Positions 7,059 through 15,915 of a stretch of DNA of 64,000 nt are shown piece by piece. The number at the start of each line of letters is the position of its first letter. The stretch's first letter is position 1. Below the pieces are notes generated by a model. It worked only from the letters and a program-made list of their open reading frames with translations. It searched no databases and was not told the origin of the DNA. Source of the DNA: an uncultured Clostridia bacterium (GTDB lineage: Bacteria > Bacillota > Clostridia > Oscillospirales > Ruminococcaceae); contig CAMVNQ010000003.1 of the NCBI GenBank assembly GCA_947168885.1, positions 1 through 64,000 of the forward strand, given 5' to 3'. The position numbers and the translations under genes were made by a program.

Positions 7059-7800
7059 TCTCACCAGCTCCTTCCTTAAGTTTGTAGCAAGCTCCCGCCG
7101 CATATTTCGTGCCGATTATCTCCGGCAGTATCTCTTCTTTCGTGCCCTGTTTCTCGACCTTGCCGTCCGCGAGAACGATTATCTCGTCCGCGATGTTGAG
7201 AATGCGCTCCTGATGCGAAATAACGACTATGGTGCGTTCCTTGTCCGACTTCTGCATATTCTCGAAAATACGGATGAGGTTATTGAAGCTCCAGAGGTCG
7301 ATACCGGCTTCCGGCTCGTCAAAAAGCGCGAGCTTCACATCTCTCGCAAGGACAGTGGCTATCTCTATGCGCTTTAATTCGCCGCCGGAGAGGGAAGCGT
7401 TGACTTCACGGTTGATATAGTCCTTTGCGCAAAGTCCGACTTCGGAGAGGTACTCGCACGCCTTGTCGATCTTGATAGGCTTACCTGCCGCGATACGAAG
7501 CAGGTCAAGAACGGTAAGTCCCTTGAAGCGCACAGGCTGCTGGAAAGCGAAGCCGATACCGAGACGGGCGCGCTCGGTAATGCTCATATCCGTGATGTCG
7601 CTTCCGTTCCAGAAAATCTTTCCGGCGGAAATTTTTTCGATACCGGCGATAAGTTTAGCGAGGGTAGATTTTCCGCCGCCGTTCGGACCGGTGATGACGA
7701 TGAATTTGTTATCGGGAACAGTGAGCGTTATATCGCGCACTATCTCGACCTTGCCGCGTTCTCCTTCGGCATTGAAGGAAATATTTTTCAGTTCGAGCAT
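7051..7800 (-). CDS. sufC: Fe-S cluster assembly ATPase SufC
   Basis: 249 residues, normal for SufC. Walker A is GPNGGGKST near residue 38, the ABC signature is LSGGELKRIEIA, Walker B is ALFDEPEAGID, followed by the switch His in VVISHQERIL. 'DEPEAGID...NNLI' rather than a transporter-like context is typical of SufC. It powers assembly on the SufB partner, here encoded just downstream with an 8-base overlap. ATG 7800 has AAGGAG upstream. Confidence 0.95.
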   Translation of the reverse strand: MLELKNISFNAEGERGKVEIVRDITLTVPDNKFIVITGPNGGGKSTLAKLIAGIEKISAGKIFWNGSDITDMSITERARLGIGFAFQQPVRFKGLTVLDLLRIAAGKPIKIDKACEYLSEVGLCAKDYINREVNASLSGGELKRIEIATVLARDVKLALFDEPEAGIDLWSFNNLIRIFENMQKSDKERTIVVISHQERILNIADEIIVLADGKVEKQGTKEEILPEIIGTKYAAGACYKLKEGAGENA

Positions 7801-8058
7801 TTTTTATCTCCTTTTGTTTATTTTATATACATTGTTTTAGCAGTAAATACCGGCTGCGAGGCAGAGAGCAGTCCGTTGAAGGATCCGACATACGGACTGC
7901 GGGGCGCGACGGCGCCCGCCGAATAGCCGCCCGGGGTTTGCTGCGACGGACAAGATTCCGTAACGGCGGCTGCTCTTTCGGCGGGTGCAGAGCGATTTAT
8001 GATCCCGGCTTTATTGACAGATACGTAAATCGGGTTAGAGTGAGTCAGAGCTTTGGAT
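7801..8058. other. Intergenic region with CTGCCTCGCAGCCG-family repeat
   Basis: 258 bases without a gene. On the minus strand 7864-7840 reads CTGCCTCGCAGCCGGTATTTACTGC, a member of the repeat family also found at 43770, 53290, 56948 and 57048. A GC-rich stretch (7888-7940) with small inverted repeats lies next to it. Any sufC promoter must lie here; a TATAAA-like stretch 15-20 bases before the start region is the only candidate I see. Confidence 0.6.
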
Positions 8059-9075
8059 TCACTTCTCCGTTCCTGCGGATAATTGTCCGCACGCAGCAGA
8101 AATGTCATCTCCGAGCGAGCGCCGCATCGTTACACCGACACCGCGTTTCTTCAGCACATCATAAAACCCCATTATCCGCTCGTGAGGACTGCATTTAAAG
8201 CCGCTCTCCGGCGAAGAATTATAGCGTATGATGTTGACATACGCGTTCATACCGCCGATAAGCTCCGCGAGCCTTTCCGCACACTCATCGCTGTCGTTTA
8301 CCCCGTCAAGCATAACATATTCGAGCGTGACACGTCGGTTGAGCTTCTCAGAGTAGTACCGCGCAGCTTCCATTATCTCCGCAAGCGTGTATCTCTTCGC
8401 CACAGGCATTATCGTCTCACGAAGCGCGTCGTCCGGCGCATGAAGACTTATCGCAAGGTTCACGGGGTATGCGCTGTCAGCAAGCTCGTATATCTTAGGG
8501 ACTATCCCGCAGGTCGAGAGCGTAATGTGCTTTATGCCGATCGCAAGCCCTTTCGGGTGAGTCATTATTCCGATAAAGCCGAGCACATTCGCAAGGTTCT
8601 CCATAGGCTCACCTATCCCCATTACCGAGATCCCACCTATCCTGCACCCCGAATGCTTCGCGATTCCGACGACCTGACCGGTCATTTCCGAAACGGTAAG
8701 GTCGCGCCGCCGCCTGAGCCGTCCGCTGAGGCAGAACTTACAGCCCATATTGCATCCGACCTGTGTCGATACACATACATTATATCCAAATTCGTGCTTC
8801 ATAAGCACGGATTCCACCGTACAGCCGTCGTTCAGTTTCCACAGATACTTGTCCGCAGTCTCAGAAGTCCGCACATCGAGCAGTTCCGGCGCATCAAACG
8901 AGAAATTTTCGCGAAGCCGGGCAAGCGTTTCGCCTTTGAGCGGCAGCCCGTCGAACACGTCCGCAAGACCGCCGTAAACAGCGGGATATATTATCCCCGC
9001 GCGTGAGCTTTTCTCGCCGATGTTCACAAGTTCCGCTTCAAGCGCTTCGTATGTAAGTCCGTAGATGTCAGTCAT
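8059..9075 (-). CDS. rlmN: Radical SAM 23S rRNA A2503 methyltransferase RlmN
   Basis: 338 residues from ATG 9075, which overlaps the exonuclease stop by 8 bases; the longer ORF-track start would reach far into that gene. The radical SAM cluster motif CNMGCKFC (Cys108, 112, 115) follows CVSTQVG, and GIGEPMENL and the C-terminal GDDISAACGQL (catalytic Cys about 329) are characteristic of RlmN/Cfr. RlmN methylates C2 of A2503 in 23S rRNA and A37 of some tRNAs. 'FCLSG' after the cluster differs from the common 'FCAS/TG', so a divergent paralogue cannot be excluded. Third gene of a gltA-exonuclease-rlmN operon. Confidence 0.87.
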   Translation of the reverse strand: MTDIYGLTYEALEAELVNIGEKSSRAGIIYPAVYGGLADVFDGLPLKGETLARLRENFSFDAPELLDVRTSETADKYLWKLNDGCTVESVLMKHEFGYNVCVSTQVGCNMGCKFCLSGRLRRRRDLTVSEMTGQVVGIAKHSGCRIGGISVMGIGEPMENLANVLGFIGIMTHPKGLAIGIKHITLSTCGIVPKIYELADSAYPVNLAISLHAPDDALRETIMPVAKRYTLAEIMEAARYYSEKLNRRVTLEYVMLDGVNDSDECAERLAELIGGMNAYVNIIRYNSSPESGFKCSPHERIMGFYDVLKKRGVGVTMRRSLGDDISAACGQLSAGTEK

Positions 9076-10024
9076 CTTTCTTCGCCTGTTTTTTCGCCGC
9101 ATTGGTCCGCCGGAACATCTCTTTTCGCTTCTCACGCTTCTCACGGCTCTTCAGGCGGGACTGATAGATGCTGTCAAGCTCGCTGTTGAGTTCGAACGCC
9201 GAAATGCGAATATAATCGTCCTTCAGTGTATAGCGGAAAAACAGAGGACCCAGATCCTCACACTCCGCAACGCCGACGAAGGAGTTCTTTCCCTGCCGTA
9301 CAGGCTCGGCTCCGCAGAAATCCAGACCGCACCACGGACAGCAGTAATGAAGCTTCCTTATTGCCCCGACAAGAGCGCTCGGGCTCTTTCTGTACTCCGA
9401 TTTTGCGGTGAAGAGCGGCTTCTCCGACTCCCAAGGCGGGCTCTTCTTGGCCATCTCCTCGTTGAACCCCGCATACCGTTCCATTCCGAGCGCAAGATCA
9501 AGCTTCTTCGCGATAAGATAGGTCATATATGCGTCGTTGAGCGCATCGTGCGCCTTTATCTCGTCCGTTATGCCGAGAGCTTCGAGCGCAGTCCGGAGCC
9601 CCGTCTGCCTCATGTGCGACTCGGTCTGCGACGCGAAAATGCGCTGTAAATTGTAGTGTTCGGGAAGAGTTGTCTCGTCCATGCCGTGAAACCGCATATT
9701 ATCGCGCAGTATCGGCATATCGTCGTCGCCCCACGTTATAAGCACGGTTCCGTCGGTGAAATGCGCGGACATCTTCGCGAAAGCCTCCGGGAACGGAAGC
9801 CCCGCGTTTATGTCGGACTGCTTTATGCCGGTGAGCGTGCTGACATAGGGATTCATCGTCTTATAGACCACGGGCTTTATCATAACGCTCTCGCGGTGGA
9901 GTATCTCAAGGCTCTCGTCAAGAACGAGGAAGCCTGTCTGTATTATCTCGCCGTGCGCGAGCTTTTCCGAACGCTCGGAGTTCACGGGCTGGTTCCATTC
10001 AAGGTCAAAAATAATATAATTCAT
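9068..10024 (-). CDS. DEDDh 3'-5' exonuclease (ERI-1/KapD-like)
   Basis: 318 residues. Exo motif I is YIIFDLEWNQP (Asp7, Glu9), motif II includes ITWGDDDMPIL, and motif III is HDALNDAYMT, the DEDDh arrangement of the ERI-1/KapD group. It should remove nucleotides from 3' ends of RNA or DNA using two metal ions. The C-terminal part has CCPWCGLDFCG, a possible zinc-binding segment, and a highly charged tail. It overlaps the gltA stop by 1 base (ATGA) and rlmN by 8, so the three genes are translated together. Confidence 0.85.
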   Translation of the reverse strand: MNYIIFDLEWNQPVNSERSEKLAHGEIIQTGFLVLDESLEILHRESVMIKPVVYKTMNPYVSTLTGIKQSDINAGLPFPEAFAKMSAHFTDGTVLITWGDDDMPILRDNMRFHGMDETTLPEHYNLQRIFASQTESHMRQTGLRTALEALGITDEIKAHDALNDAYMTYLIAKKLDLALGMERYAGFNEEMAKKSPPWESEKPLFTAKSEYRKSPSALVGAIRKLHYCCPWCGLDFCGAEPVRQGKNSFVGVAECEDLGPLFFRYTLKDDYIRISAFELNSELDSIYQSRLKSREKREKRKEMFRRTNAAKKQAKKDD

Positions 10025-11418
10025 CAGGATCGTCTTTCTTCAAGAGGGATATAGTCAAGATGCTCGGCAACATACTTATAGGCAGGGCGGATGATCTTTC
10101 CGTTGTTGATGATCTCTTCGAGCCTGTGCGCCGACCAGCCGGAAATACGCGAGATCGCGAATATAGGCGTGAAGAGCTCTTCGGGAATGCGGAGCATATC
10201 ATACACAAAGCCGCTGTAGAAATCGACGTTGGCGCAAATCGGCTTGAAGAGGTGACGCTTTTCGGCGATGACCTCTTTCGCTATTCTCTCGACGCGGTCG
10301 TAGAACTTGTATTCCGCCGTTCTTCCCTTCTCCGCCGCAAGCTTTTTCGCGTACTCTTTCAGTATGATCTCTCTCGGGTCGGAGCGAGTATATACCGCAT
10401 GCCCGATGCCATATACAAGACCGGTGCAGTCAAACGCCTTCTTATCGACTATTTTCTCGACGTACTCTCTTATCGCGGTCTCGCTGTTCCAGTCGAGAAC
10501 GTGGGTCTTTATATCTTCGAGCATATGCTTCGTTTTAAGGTTCGCGCCGCCGTGACGGAAGCCTTTGAGCGACGCTATCGCCGCCGCGACAGCCGAATAA
10601 GTGTCGGTGCCGGAGGACGTAACGACGTGGGTAGTGAACGTAGAGTTGTTGCCGCCGCCGTGCTCTGCGTGGATAACGAGCGCCGTGTCAAGCACAGCCG
10701 CTTCGAGCTCGGTGAACTCGCCGTTGTCGCGAAGCATATACAGTATGTTCTCCGCGGTGGAGTAATCGGGGCGCGGGTTGCGTATCATAAGGCTCTCATG
10801 GAGCTTGAAGTGCTTGTACGCACAATAAGCGTAAACGGAGATGAGCGGCATCTTCGCGATTATCTGTATCGACTGGCGCAGTACGTTCGGCGCCGAGATG
10901 TCCTCGGGGTCGCTGTCGTAGGAATAAAGCGTAAGGATGCTCTTCTGAAGCGCGTTCATGATGTTCGAGCTCGGCGCTTTCATGATGACATCACGGGTGA
11001 AGTTGGTAGAAAGCGTCTGATAAGCGCTTATAAGCTTGTCGAAGCGTTCGAGCTGTTCTGCGCTCGGAAGCGCGCCAAAAAGAAGCAGGTATGTTGCTTC
11101 CTCGAAGTTGTAGCGCCTGCCCTCAAAGCCCTTCACAATATCCACGATGTTGTAGTTGTGGTAATAGAGCCGTCCGTCACAGGGTATCTTCTTGCCGTCG
11201 ATAATATCGTATGAAACGACATCGGAGATCTCGGTGAGTCCTGTAAGCACGCCCTTACCGTTGCTGTCGCGAAGCCCGCGCTTGACATCATATTCGACAT
11301 AAAGCGACGGGTCTATCCTGCCTTCTTTGAGGCAGGAATCGTAAAGCTCTTCAAGAAGCTTCTTCTCGTCCTCCTTAGGGGTGACTATCTCCTTGTCGGT
11401 ATCTCTTTCTTTAAGCAT
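10024..11418 (-). CDS. gltA: Citrate synthase
   Basis: 464 residues from ATG 11418, which has GGAAAGGA upstream; the ORF-track extension to 11577 lacks a ribosome site and spans the promoter. The catalytic region VIHAEHGGGNNSTFTTHVV and the second signature GIGHAVYTRSDPRE, plus GFRHGGAN, identify the enzyme. It condenses acetyl-CoA and oxaloacetate to citrate, probably for glutamate synthesis in an anaerobe. First gene of the operon with the exonuclease and rlmN. A 2-methylcitrate synthase activity is a possible alternative. Confidence 0.93.
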   Translation of the reverse strand: MLKERDTDKEIVTPKEDEKKLLEELYDSCLKEGRIDPSLYVEYDVKRGLRDSNGKGVLTGLTEISDVVSYDIIDGKKIPCDGRLYYHNYNIVDIVKGFEGRRYNFEEATYLLLFGALPSAEQLERFDKLISAYQTLSTNFTRDVIMKAPSSNIMNALQKSILTLYSYDSDPEDISAPNVLRQSIQIIAKMPLISVYAYCAYKHFKLHESLMIRNPRPDYSTAENILYMLRDNGEFTELEAAVLDTALVIHAEHGGGNNSTFTTHVVTSSGTDTYSAVAAAIASLKGFRHGGANLKTKHMLEDIKTHVLDWNSETAIREYVEKIVDKKAFDCTGLVYGIGHAVYTRSDPREIILKEYAKKLAAEKGRTAEYKFYDRVERIAKEVIAEKRHLFKPICANVDFYSGFVYDMLRIPEELFTPIFAISRISGWSAHRLEEIINNGKIIRPAYKYVAEHLDYIPLEERRS

Positions 11419-11455
11419 TTCAAAATTCCTTTCCGAATAGGTACAGATATAATTT

Positions 11456-11484
11456 ATTATATAGGAAATCCGGGAAATAATCAA
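11456..11484 (-). promoter_or_regulatory. Promoter of gltA operon
   Basis: Minus strand TTGATT (11484-11479), 17-base spacer, TATAAT (11461-11456), about 40 bases before the gltA start. Confidence 0.75.
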
Positions 11485-11573
11485 TATATATTTCAAAACG
11501 TTGTGCACTTTTACTACATCGCGCTCAAAATATGCGCCGTTTAGTCGGCAGTTCGCACAACCGTTTTCAAAGA

Positions 11574-11603
11574 ACATATACCCGCCCGCGGCTGCATATA
11601 AAT
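11574..11603 (+). promoter_or_regulatory. Candidate sigma-E-type promoter of spoIIID
   Basis: ACATATA, 14-base GC-rich spacer, CATATAAAT, about 68 bases before the spoIIID start. This resembles the sigma-E pattern (ATA at -35, CATAYAAT at -10), and spoIIID is sigma-E dependent in Bacillus. No sigma-A promoter is evident here. Confidence 0.45.
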
Positions 11604-11670
11604 TGAGAGACCAAAGATTCGGGCGAACATATCACGACCGTCCGACAAATAAACAAAAAGGGGCGAGTTC

Positions 11671-11973
11671 ATGTCACACAGCAAGATCACAGGAATGAAC
11701 GATCCGGCAACCGGGTCGAAACAGGAAAGATGTGTAAGCCTCGCACAGTACATTATCGAAAACAACGCGACGGTGAGGACGGCGGGAAAGGTATTCGGGA
11801 TAAGCAAAAGCACGGTTCATCAGGATATTACGGTAAGGCTCGCGAGGATAAACCCGGAGCTTCACCGACAGGTAAGGAAGGTCCTCGAAAAGAACAAGCA
11901 GGAACGCCATATCCGCGGAGGTCTTGCCACCAAGCGGAAATACGCAGCAGCGGGAGGAGATACCACTTCCTGA
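11671..11973 (+). CDS. spoIIID: Sporulation transcriptional regulator SpoIIID
   Basis: 100 residues. The core RCVSLAQYIIENNATVRTAGK, FGISKSTVHQDITVRL and NKQERHIRGGLATKRKY match SpoIIID closely: an HTH followed by a basic helix that contacts DNA. SpoIIID acts in the mother cell, repressing and activating sigma-E genes. The start has GGGGCGAG upstream. The TGA stop sits in the loop of the strong hairpin 11950-11995, so the last codons form one arm of the terminator. It has a slightly extended N-terminus compared with Bacillus. Confidence 0.93.
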   Translation: MSHSKITGMNDPATGSKQERCVSLAQYIIENNATVRTAGKVFGISKSTVHQDITVRLARINPELHRQVRKVLEKNKQERHIRGGLATKRKYAAAGGDTTS

Positions 11974-11995
11974 CGGAAGCGGTATCTCCTCCCGC
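11950..11995. terminator. Long hairpin shared by convergent spoIIID and EAL gene
   Basis: GCGGGAGGAGATACC/GGTATCTCCTCCCGC with one A:C mismatch and then CTTCC/GGAAG, closing on a TGAC loop that holds the spoIIID stop codon. No clear T-run, so it may act as a barrier or RNA stabiliser rather than a classic terminator. Confidence 0.65.
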
Positions 11996-12012
11996 GATCA
12001 TTGCCGTGAGAT

Positions 12013-13932
12013 TCAGGCCTCTTTCCGGAAGAACTTCCGGAGCTCACTTATAGGAACGGGCTTTGAGTATTTGTAGCCCTGTAAATATTTCGCGAACATA
12101 CCGCGGCAGTGCTCCTCGTCGCGTTCATCTTCGACACCCTCGAAAAGCACCGAGTAATTGAGGTCGTTGAACATACTCGCGAACGTCGAGACCATATACT
12201 TCGACGAATCGTTCTTGACAGATTCGAGAAGAAGCGAACGGTCGAACTTGATTATATCGAACGGTATCTCCATAATACGCTCGAAATTTGAATAGCCTGT
12301 GCCGAAATCATCGAGATAGAACTTTATTCCGAGCCCCTGAAGCTCCGTGACCTGTGTTTTCAGGCGGTTGAACTCGGTATCGCTCCTGCTCTCGGTCATC
12401 TCGATAGCTATCTTGTCGAACGGAATGTCGTTTCTGATGATTATATCCTGCACCTCTTCGCTGAAATTTTCGTATTTCAGGTCAAGGGTCGAGAAGTTCA
12501 CCGAGATACGGTTGAGCATATAGCCCTCTGCGATAAGCTCTCGTATCACACCGCAGGTCTTGTTTAGTATCGTAAGGCTTAGCTGGTGGATCAGGCCGTA
12601 TTTTTCGGCTATCGGAATGAATTTGTCGGGGAATACGAGCCCCACATCCGGAAGCTTCAGTCTCATAAGTGCTTCCGCCGTGTCATAGCTTCCCGAAACA
12701 ATGTTGAATACAGGCTGACAGTAAACAAGGACTCTCTCGTCTTCGAGGTCGCGTTTTTTTGTGATGTCCTCAAGCTCGGTAAGTATGTACCGCGTGCTTA
12801 TGAAGCGCTTTACGTCGTCGTCCGTGACCCAGTGTGTCTCGTTCGACTTCATATCGCTCTCAATGAGGTCGAAAAACCTGACATAGTCGGAAGGATCGGT
12901 TATTTCCGGGACTATCTCGGAGACTATAAGCTTATAATCTATGCCGATCTCGTCATACTCAAGGTAGAAATTGTCGAGCATATTGCTTACAACTCTATCA
13001 AAGTTGCCTTTTTTGCTCTTTCTGACAGTGAGAAGGAGCTTTCCGTCGGACGCGCGGTAAAGAACGCCGCGCTTTACGGACTGCTTGAAGAAACGGTTGA
13101 ACGCGAGACGAAGCTCGGGCTTGTGTCTCATCTGATTATTGAAGTCGCTTATGCAGCACCGTATCATAACGAGCGGTATTTTTCTTTCAAGGCAGTCTTT
13201 GAGCTCGTTGAAGTATAGGCTCGCGCTTACCGCACCCGTCTCGGCATCATACGGGTTGCCGTGGAACAGGAACAAAAGTCCGACCGCGGGTATGATATGC
13301 ACAAAGGTAGTGAAGGACGCCTGATTGAACATACCCTGTACAGCGGTAAGAATGAGCGACAGGGCGTTGACCGCGATAAGGCAGAAGAACACCTGCTTTA
13401 TGATACGGTTCCGGTATCGGATTATCAGATAGAACATTATAAGCTCGAAAGCCGAATATGAAATGGGATAGATCGTAAAATCCGAATGTATCACCGAGCC
13501 GTCGATATAGAAACCGAACCGGAACACAATGCCGATTATGTCTATGATTATCGGTGCGGCAGCTATTACCGTTATCACAGCGATAAAGCGCTTGTAGCCG
13601 TCTGTCTTCATCCATAGCGGTTCTCGCAGGTAAAGCACATTCGTGACCTGAAGGAAGCTCAGGAACGTATGGTTCGCGATACGCGTCACATATACGAACA
13701 AAGGGTCAATAACGTCGGCGAACATAGCCATACGGTATAAAATGCTTGTGACAGAAGCGAAGTATATCGTGATTATCATAGCAGCCATTATCCGATAGCT
13801 GCTTCCCTTACGCATACGGTTTATAAAAAGAACGACAGACATGACAATACAGAGCGCCAGCACCATTATGTCGCCTACCGGAGTATAATCATTCGGGTTA
13901 AGTATTTTCGGGTTAAATTCAGCGCCGCTCAT
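12013..13932 (-). CDS. Membrane EAL-domain protein, likely c-di-GMP phosphodiesterase
   Basis: 639 residues from ATG 13932 (GAGG 8 bases upstream); the ORF-track start adds 15 residues without a ribosome site. The N-terminal ~220 residues hold about seven hydrophobic helices, a membrane sensor layout. A middle region (MIRCCISDFNNQMRHKPELR to LLTVRKSKKGNF) looks like a GGDEF fold without the signature. The C-terminal EAL domain keeps the key motifs: AEALMRL, EMTES, LDDFGTGYSNF, IKFDRSL, FEGVED and LQGYKYSKPV, so hydrolysis of c-di-GMP is expected. Single-gene unit with a consensus promoter; ends at the hairpin shared with spoIIID. Confidence 0.88.
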   Translation of the reverse strand: MSGAEFNPKILNPNDYTPVGDIMVLALCIVMSVVLFINRMRKGSSYRIMAAMIITIYFASVTSILYRMAMFADVIDPLFVYVTRIANHTFLSFLQVTNVLYLREPLWMKTDGYKRFIAVITVIAAAPIIIDIIGIVFRFGFYIDGSVIHSDFTIYPISYSAFELIMFYLIIRYRNRIIKQVFFCLIAVNALSLILTAVQGMFNQASFTTFVHIIPAVGLLFLFHGNPYDAETGAVSASLYFNELKDCLERKIPLVMIRCCISDFNNQMRHKPELRLAFNRFFKQSVKRGVLYRASDGKLLLTVRKSKKGNFDRVVSNMLDNFYLEYDEIGIDYKLIVSEIVPEITDPSDYVRFFDLIESDMKSNETHWVTDDDVKRFISTRYILTELEDITKKRDLEDERVLVYCQPVFNIVSGSYDTAEALMRLKLPDVGLVFPDKFIPIAEKYGLIHQLSLTILNKTCGVIRELIAEGYMLNRISVNFSTLDLKYENFSEEVQDIIIRNDIPFDKIAIEMTESRSDTEFNRLKTQVTELQGLGIKFYLDDFGTGYSNFERIMEIPFDIIKFDRSLLLESVKNDSSKYMVSTFASMFNDLNYSVLFEGVEDERDEEHCRGMFAKYLQGYKYSKPVPISELRKFFRKEA

Positions 13933-13989
13933 AACTATAACCTCTTTTGTATCTGTATAAACTTCCACAACCAACACTTATATATATTG

Positions 13990-14018
13990 ATTATACCACA
14001 CCATCGGCATTTAGTCAA
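13990..14018 (-). promoter_or_regulatory. Promoter of the membrane EAL gene
   Basis: Minus strand TTGACT (14018-14013), 17-base spacer, TATAAT (13995-13990). Confidence 0.78.
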
Positions 14019-14171
14019 GCGAATTTAACAAAATATGCATGAATCGTCAACTTCTTTTATGCAGTTTCACAACAAATTCGGCCGATTTTATAAAAACGTT
14101 ATCACGCGGGACGCGGTAATAAAACAAACGGGTGCACCCCGGCAATTACGGATAAGGCATCACGTATTTCA

Positions 14172-14200
14172 TTGACATGACCGGTGATTTGTGCTATAAT
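14172..14200 (+). promoter_or_regulatory. Consensus promoter upstream of metY
   Basis: TTGACA, 17-base spacer, TATAAT, both perfect. The predicted start of transcription falls at the first bases of the MITE-like element, so the element forms the metY leader. Confidence 0.88.
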
Positions 14201-14204
14201 TATA

Positions 14205-14487
14205 GGGAACCCCTAAAAACCCATTTGAGAGAAAAAGAGCTACTTGCACCGATAGCTGCGTCAAGCCTCCTCACCGTGCGTGGTCTCCCCGGCAGCGGGG
14301 AGGTGTCGAGCTTGCGAGACAGAGGGGCTGACCGACAGACCAGCAAGCATTCGGAGCCTTTCCTTGCATTTGGCGCCAGAGCAGGATGCTCTGACTATGC
14401 CGCCAGAAGAGCGCAAGGATGCGCTTTTGAAAGCGGCATAAGAATTATACTCATTTTCTCTTTTCAAAGCGGTTTTTAGAGGTGCCC
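14205..14487. mobile_element. MITE-like element in the metY leader
   Basis: About 283 bases with long terminal inverted repeats: GGGAACCCCTAAAAACCC at the left and, reverse-complemented from the right, GGGCACCTCTAAAAACCG; similarity continues into TTTGAGAGAAAAAGAG and TTTGAAAAGAGAAAATGAG. TA lies directly outside each end, as for IS630/mariner-type targets. There is no coding capacity. Inside is a minus-strand copy of a hairpin module (GTCTGTCGGTCAGCCCCTCTG ... CCTCCCCGC) also seen near 52965. Confidence 0.75.
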
Positions 14488-14522
14488 TATATAAAAATGA
14501 CAACGAAAGGAAGTCCAAGCAA

Positions 14523-15791
14523 ATGAAAATAGAAACCAAATGCCTTCACGAAGGCTATACCCCCAAAAACGGCGAACCCCGTGTCGTTCCGATAGTACAG
14601 AGCACGACCTATGTATATGACTCGACCGACGAGGTAGCCGCAGTATTCGACGACCCCACAAAGAGCCTTATCTATTCGCGCTTCGAGAATCCCACCACGG
14701 ACGCTGTCGAGAAGAAGATAGCTGCTCTCGAAGGCGGTGTCGCAGCTATGTGCACCTCCTCCGGTCAGGCGGCGACCCTCATCTGCATCCTCAACCTCTG
14801 CAGCGCGGGCGACAGCTTCATCTCCACCACCGCTATCTACGGCGGCACGATAAACCTGTTCAATATCACTATGAAGAGACTCGGCATCGAGTGCATCTTC
14901 GTTGACCCCGACTGCTCGGAAGAAGAGCTCAACGCCGCTTTCAAGGACAACACCAAGCTCGTTTTCGGCGAGACTATCGCAAACCCCGCGCTTACCGTAC
15001 TCGACATCGAGAAGTACGCAAAAGCCGCTCACGCTCACGGCGTACCGCTCATAGTCGATAACACCTTCGCTACCCCGTACCTCTGCCGCCCGATAGAGTG
15101 GGGCGCAGACATAGTAATGCACTCGACATCGAAGTATATGGACGGTCACGCTGTACAGGTCGGCGGCGTCATCGTCGATTCCGGCAAGTTCGACTGGACG
15201 GCAAGCGGAAAGTTCCCGTGCATGACCGAGCCGGACGAAAGCTACCACGGCACGGTATATACCGAAAAATACCCGTTCGCGCCGTTCATCGTAAAGGCAA
15301 GAATGCAGCTCATGCGCGACTTCGGCTGCTACCCCGCGGCAAACTCGTCGTTCCTGCTCAACCTCGGACTTGAGACCCTGCCCGTAAGAATGAAGCAGTA
15401 CGTCGAGAACGCGAAGATCGTAGCCGAGTACCTCAACGGGAACGACAAGGTCGCTTCGGTATTCTATCCGGGTCTTGAGGGCAACAAATACTACCCGCTC
15501 GTTCAGAAATATCTGCCGCTTGGCTGCTCCGGCGTTATCTCGTTCTCCGTCAAGGGCGGACGCAGCAATGCCGTGAAGCTGATGGACAGCTTGAAGCTCG
15601 CGTCGAACGAAGTCCATGTTGCGGATATAAGAACGTGCGTTCTTCACCCCGCATCGGCAACTCACCGCCAGCTCACCGATGAACAGCTCGTTGCGGCAGG
15701 CATCGACGGCGGTATGATACGCTTATCCGTCGGTCTCGAAAACGTCGAGGATATACTCGACGACCTGAAACAGGCATTTGAAAAGATATGA
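14523..15791 (+). CDS. metY: O-acetylhomoserine sulfhydrylase / Cys-Met metabolism PLP enzyme
   Basis: 422 residues, typical of the long MetY branch rather than cystathionine gamma-synthase (~380). The PLP lysine is in MHSTSKYMDGH (Lys204), preceded by VDNTFATPYLCRP, and the early YSRFENPTTD and SSGQAAT motifs are those of the family. It would make homocysteine from O-acetylhomoserine and sulfide, in the cytosol. The start follows GAAAGGA. Transcribed alone from the promoter at 14172 through the MITE-like leader and ended by the terminator at 15802. Methionine gamma-lyase is a less likely alternative. Confidence 0.9.
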   Translation: MKIETKCLHEGYTPKNGEPRVVPIVQSTTYVYDSTDEVAAVFDDPTKSLIYSRFENPTTDAVEKKIAALEGGVAAMCTSSGQAATLICILNLCSAGDSFISTTAIYGGTINLFNITMKRLGIECIFVDPDCSEEELNAAFKDNTKLVFGETIANPALTVLDIEKYAKAAHAHGVPLIVDNTFATPYLCRPIEWGADIVMHSTSKYMDGHAVQVGGVIVDSGKFDWTASGKFPCMTEPDESYHGTVYTEKYPFAPFIVKARMQLMRDFGCYPAANSSFLLNLGLETLPVRMKQYVENAKIVAEYLNGNDKVASVFYPGLEGNKYYPLVQKYLPLGCSGVISFSVKGGRSNAVKLMDSLKLASNEVHVADIRTCVLHPASATHRQLTDEQLVAAGIDGGMIRLSVGLENVEDILDDLKQAFEKI

Positions 15792-15801
15792 TTTAACCGG
15801 A

Positions 15802-15835
15802 CGCTCCGCGGCAATACTGTCTGCGGAGCGTTTTT
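15802..15835 (+). terminator. Terminator of metY
   Basis: CGCTCCGC/GCGGAGCG stem followed by TTTTTG, 10 bases after the stop. Confidence 0.92.
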
Positions 15836-15886
15836 GCCTTTATAGCCGGCTGTTGAAGCGAAAACGCCGCAACATGAAAAAAAGAC

Positions 15887-15915
15887 TTGCAAAATTTGTT
15901 ATTATATAGTATAAT
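15887..15915 (+). promoter_or_regulatory. Promoter of the M50-scpAB-gerW-dacF-rluB operon
   Basis: TTGCAA, 17-base spacer, TATAAT, about 110 bases before the first gene. Confidence 0.78.

Noticed and set aside
14020-14171. SAM riboswitch upstream of metY
   Set aside because: Conserved SAM-I or SAM-II core sequences are not seen, and the region lies upstream of the promoter, not in the leader.
14487-15665. 392-residue minus-strand ORF opposite metY
   Set aside because: Antisense shadow of a clear PLP enzyme with intact motifs.
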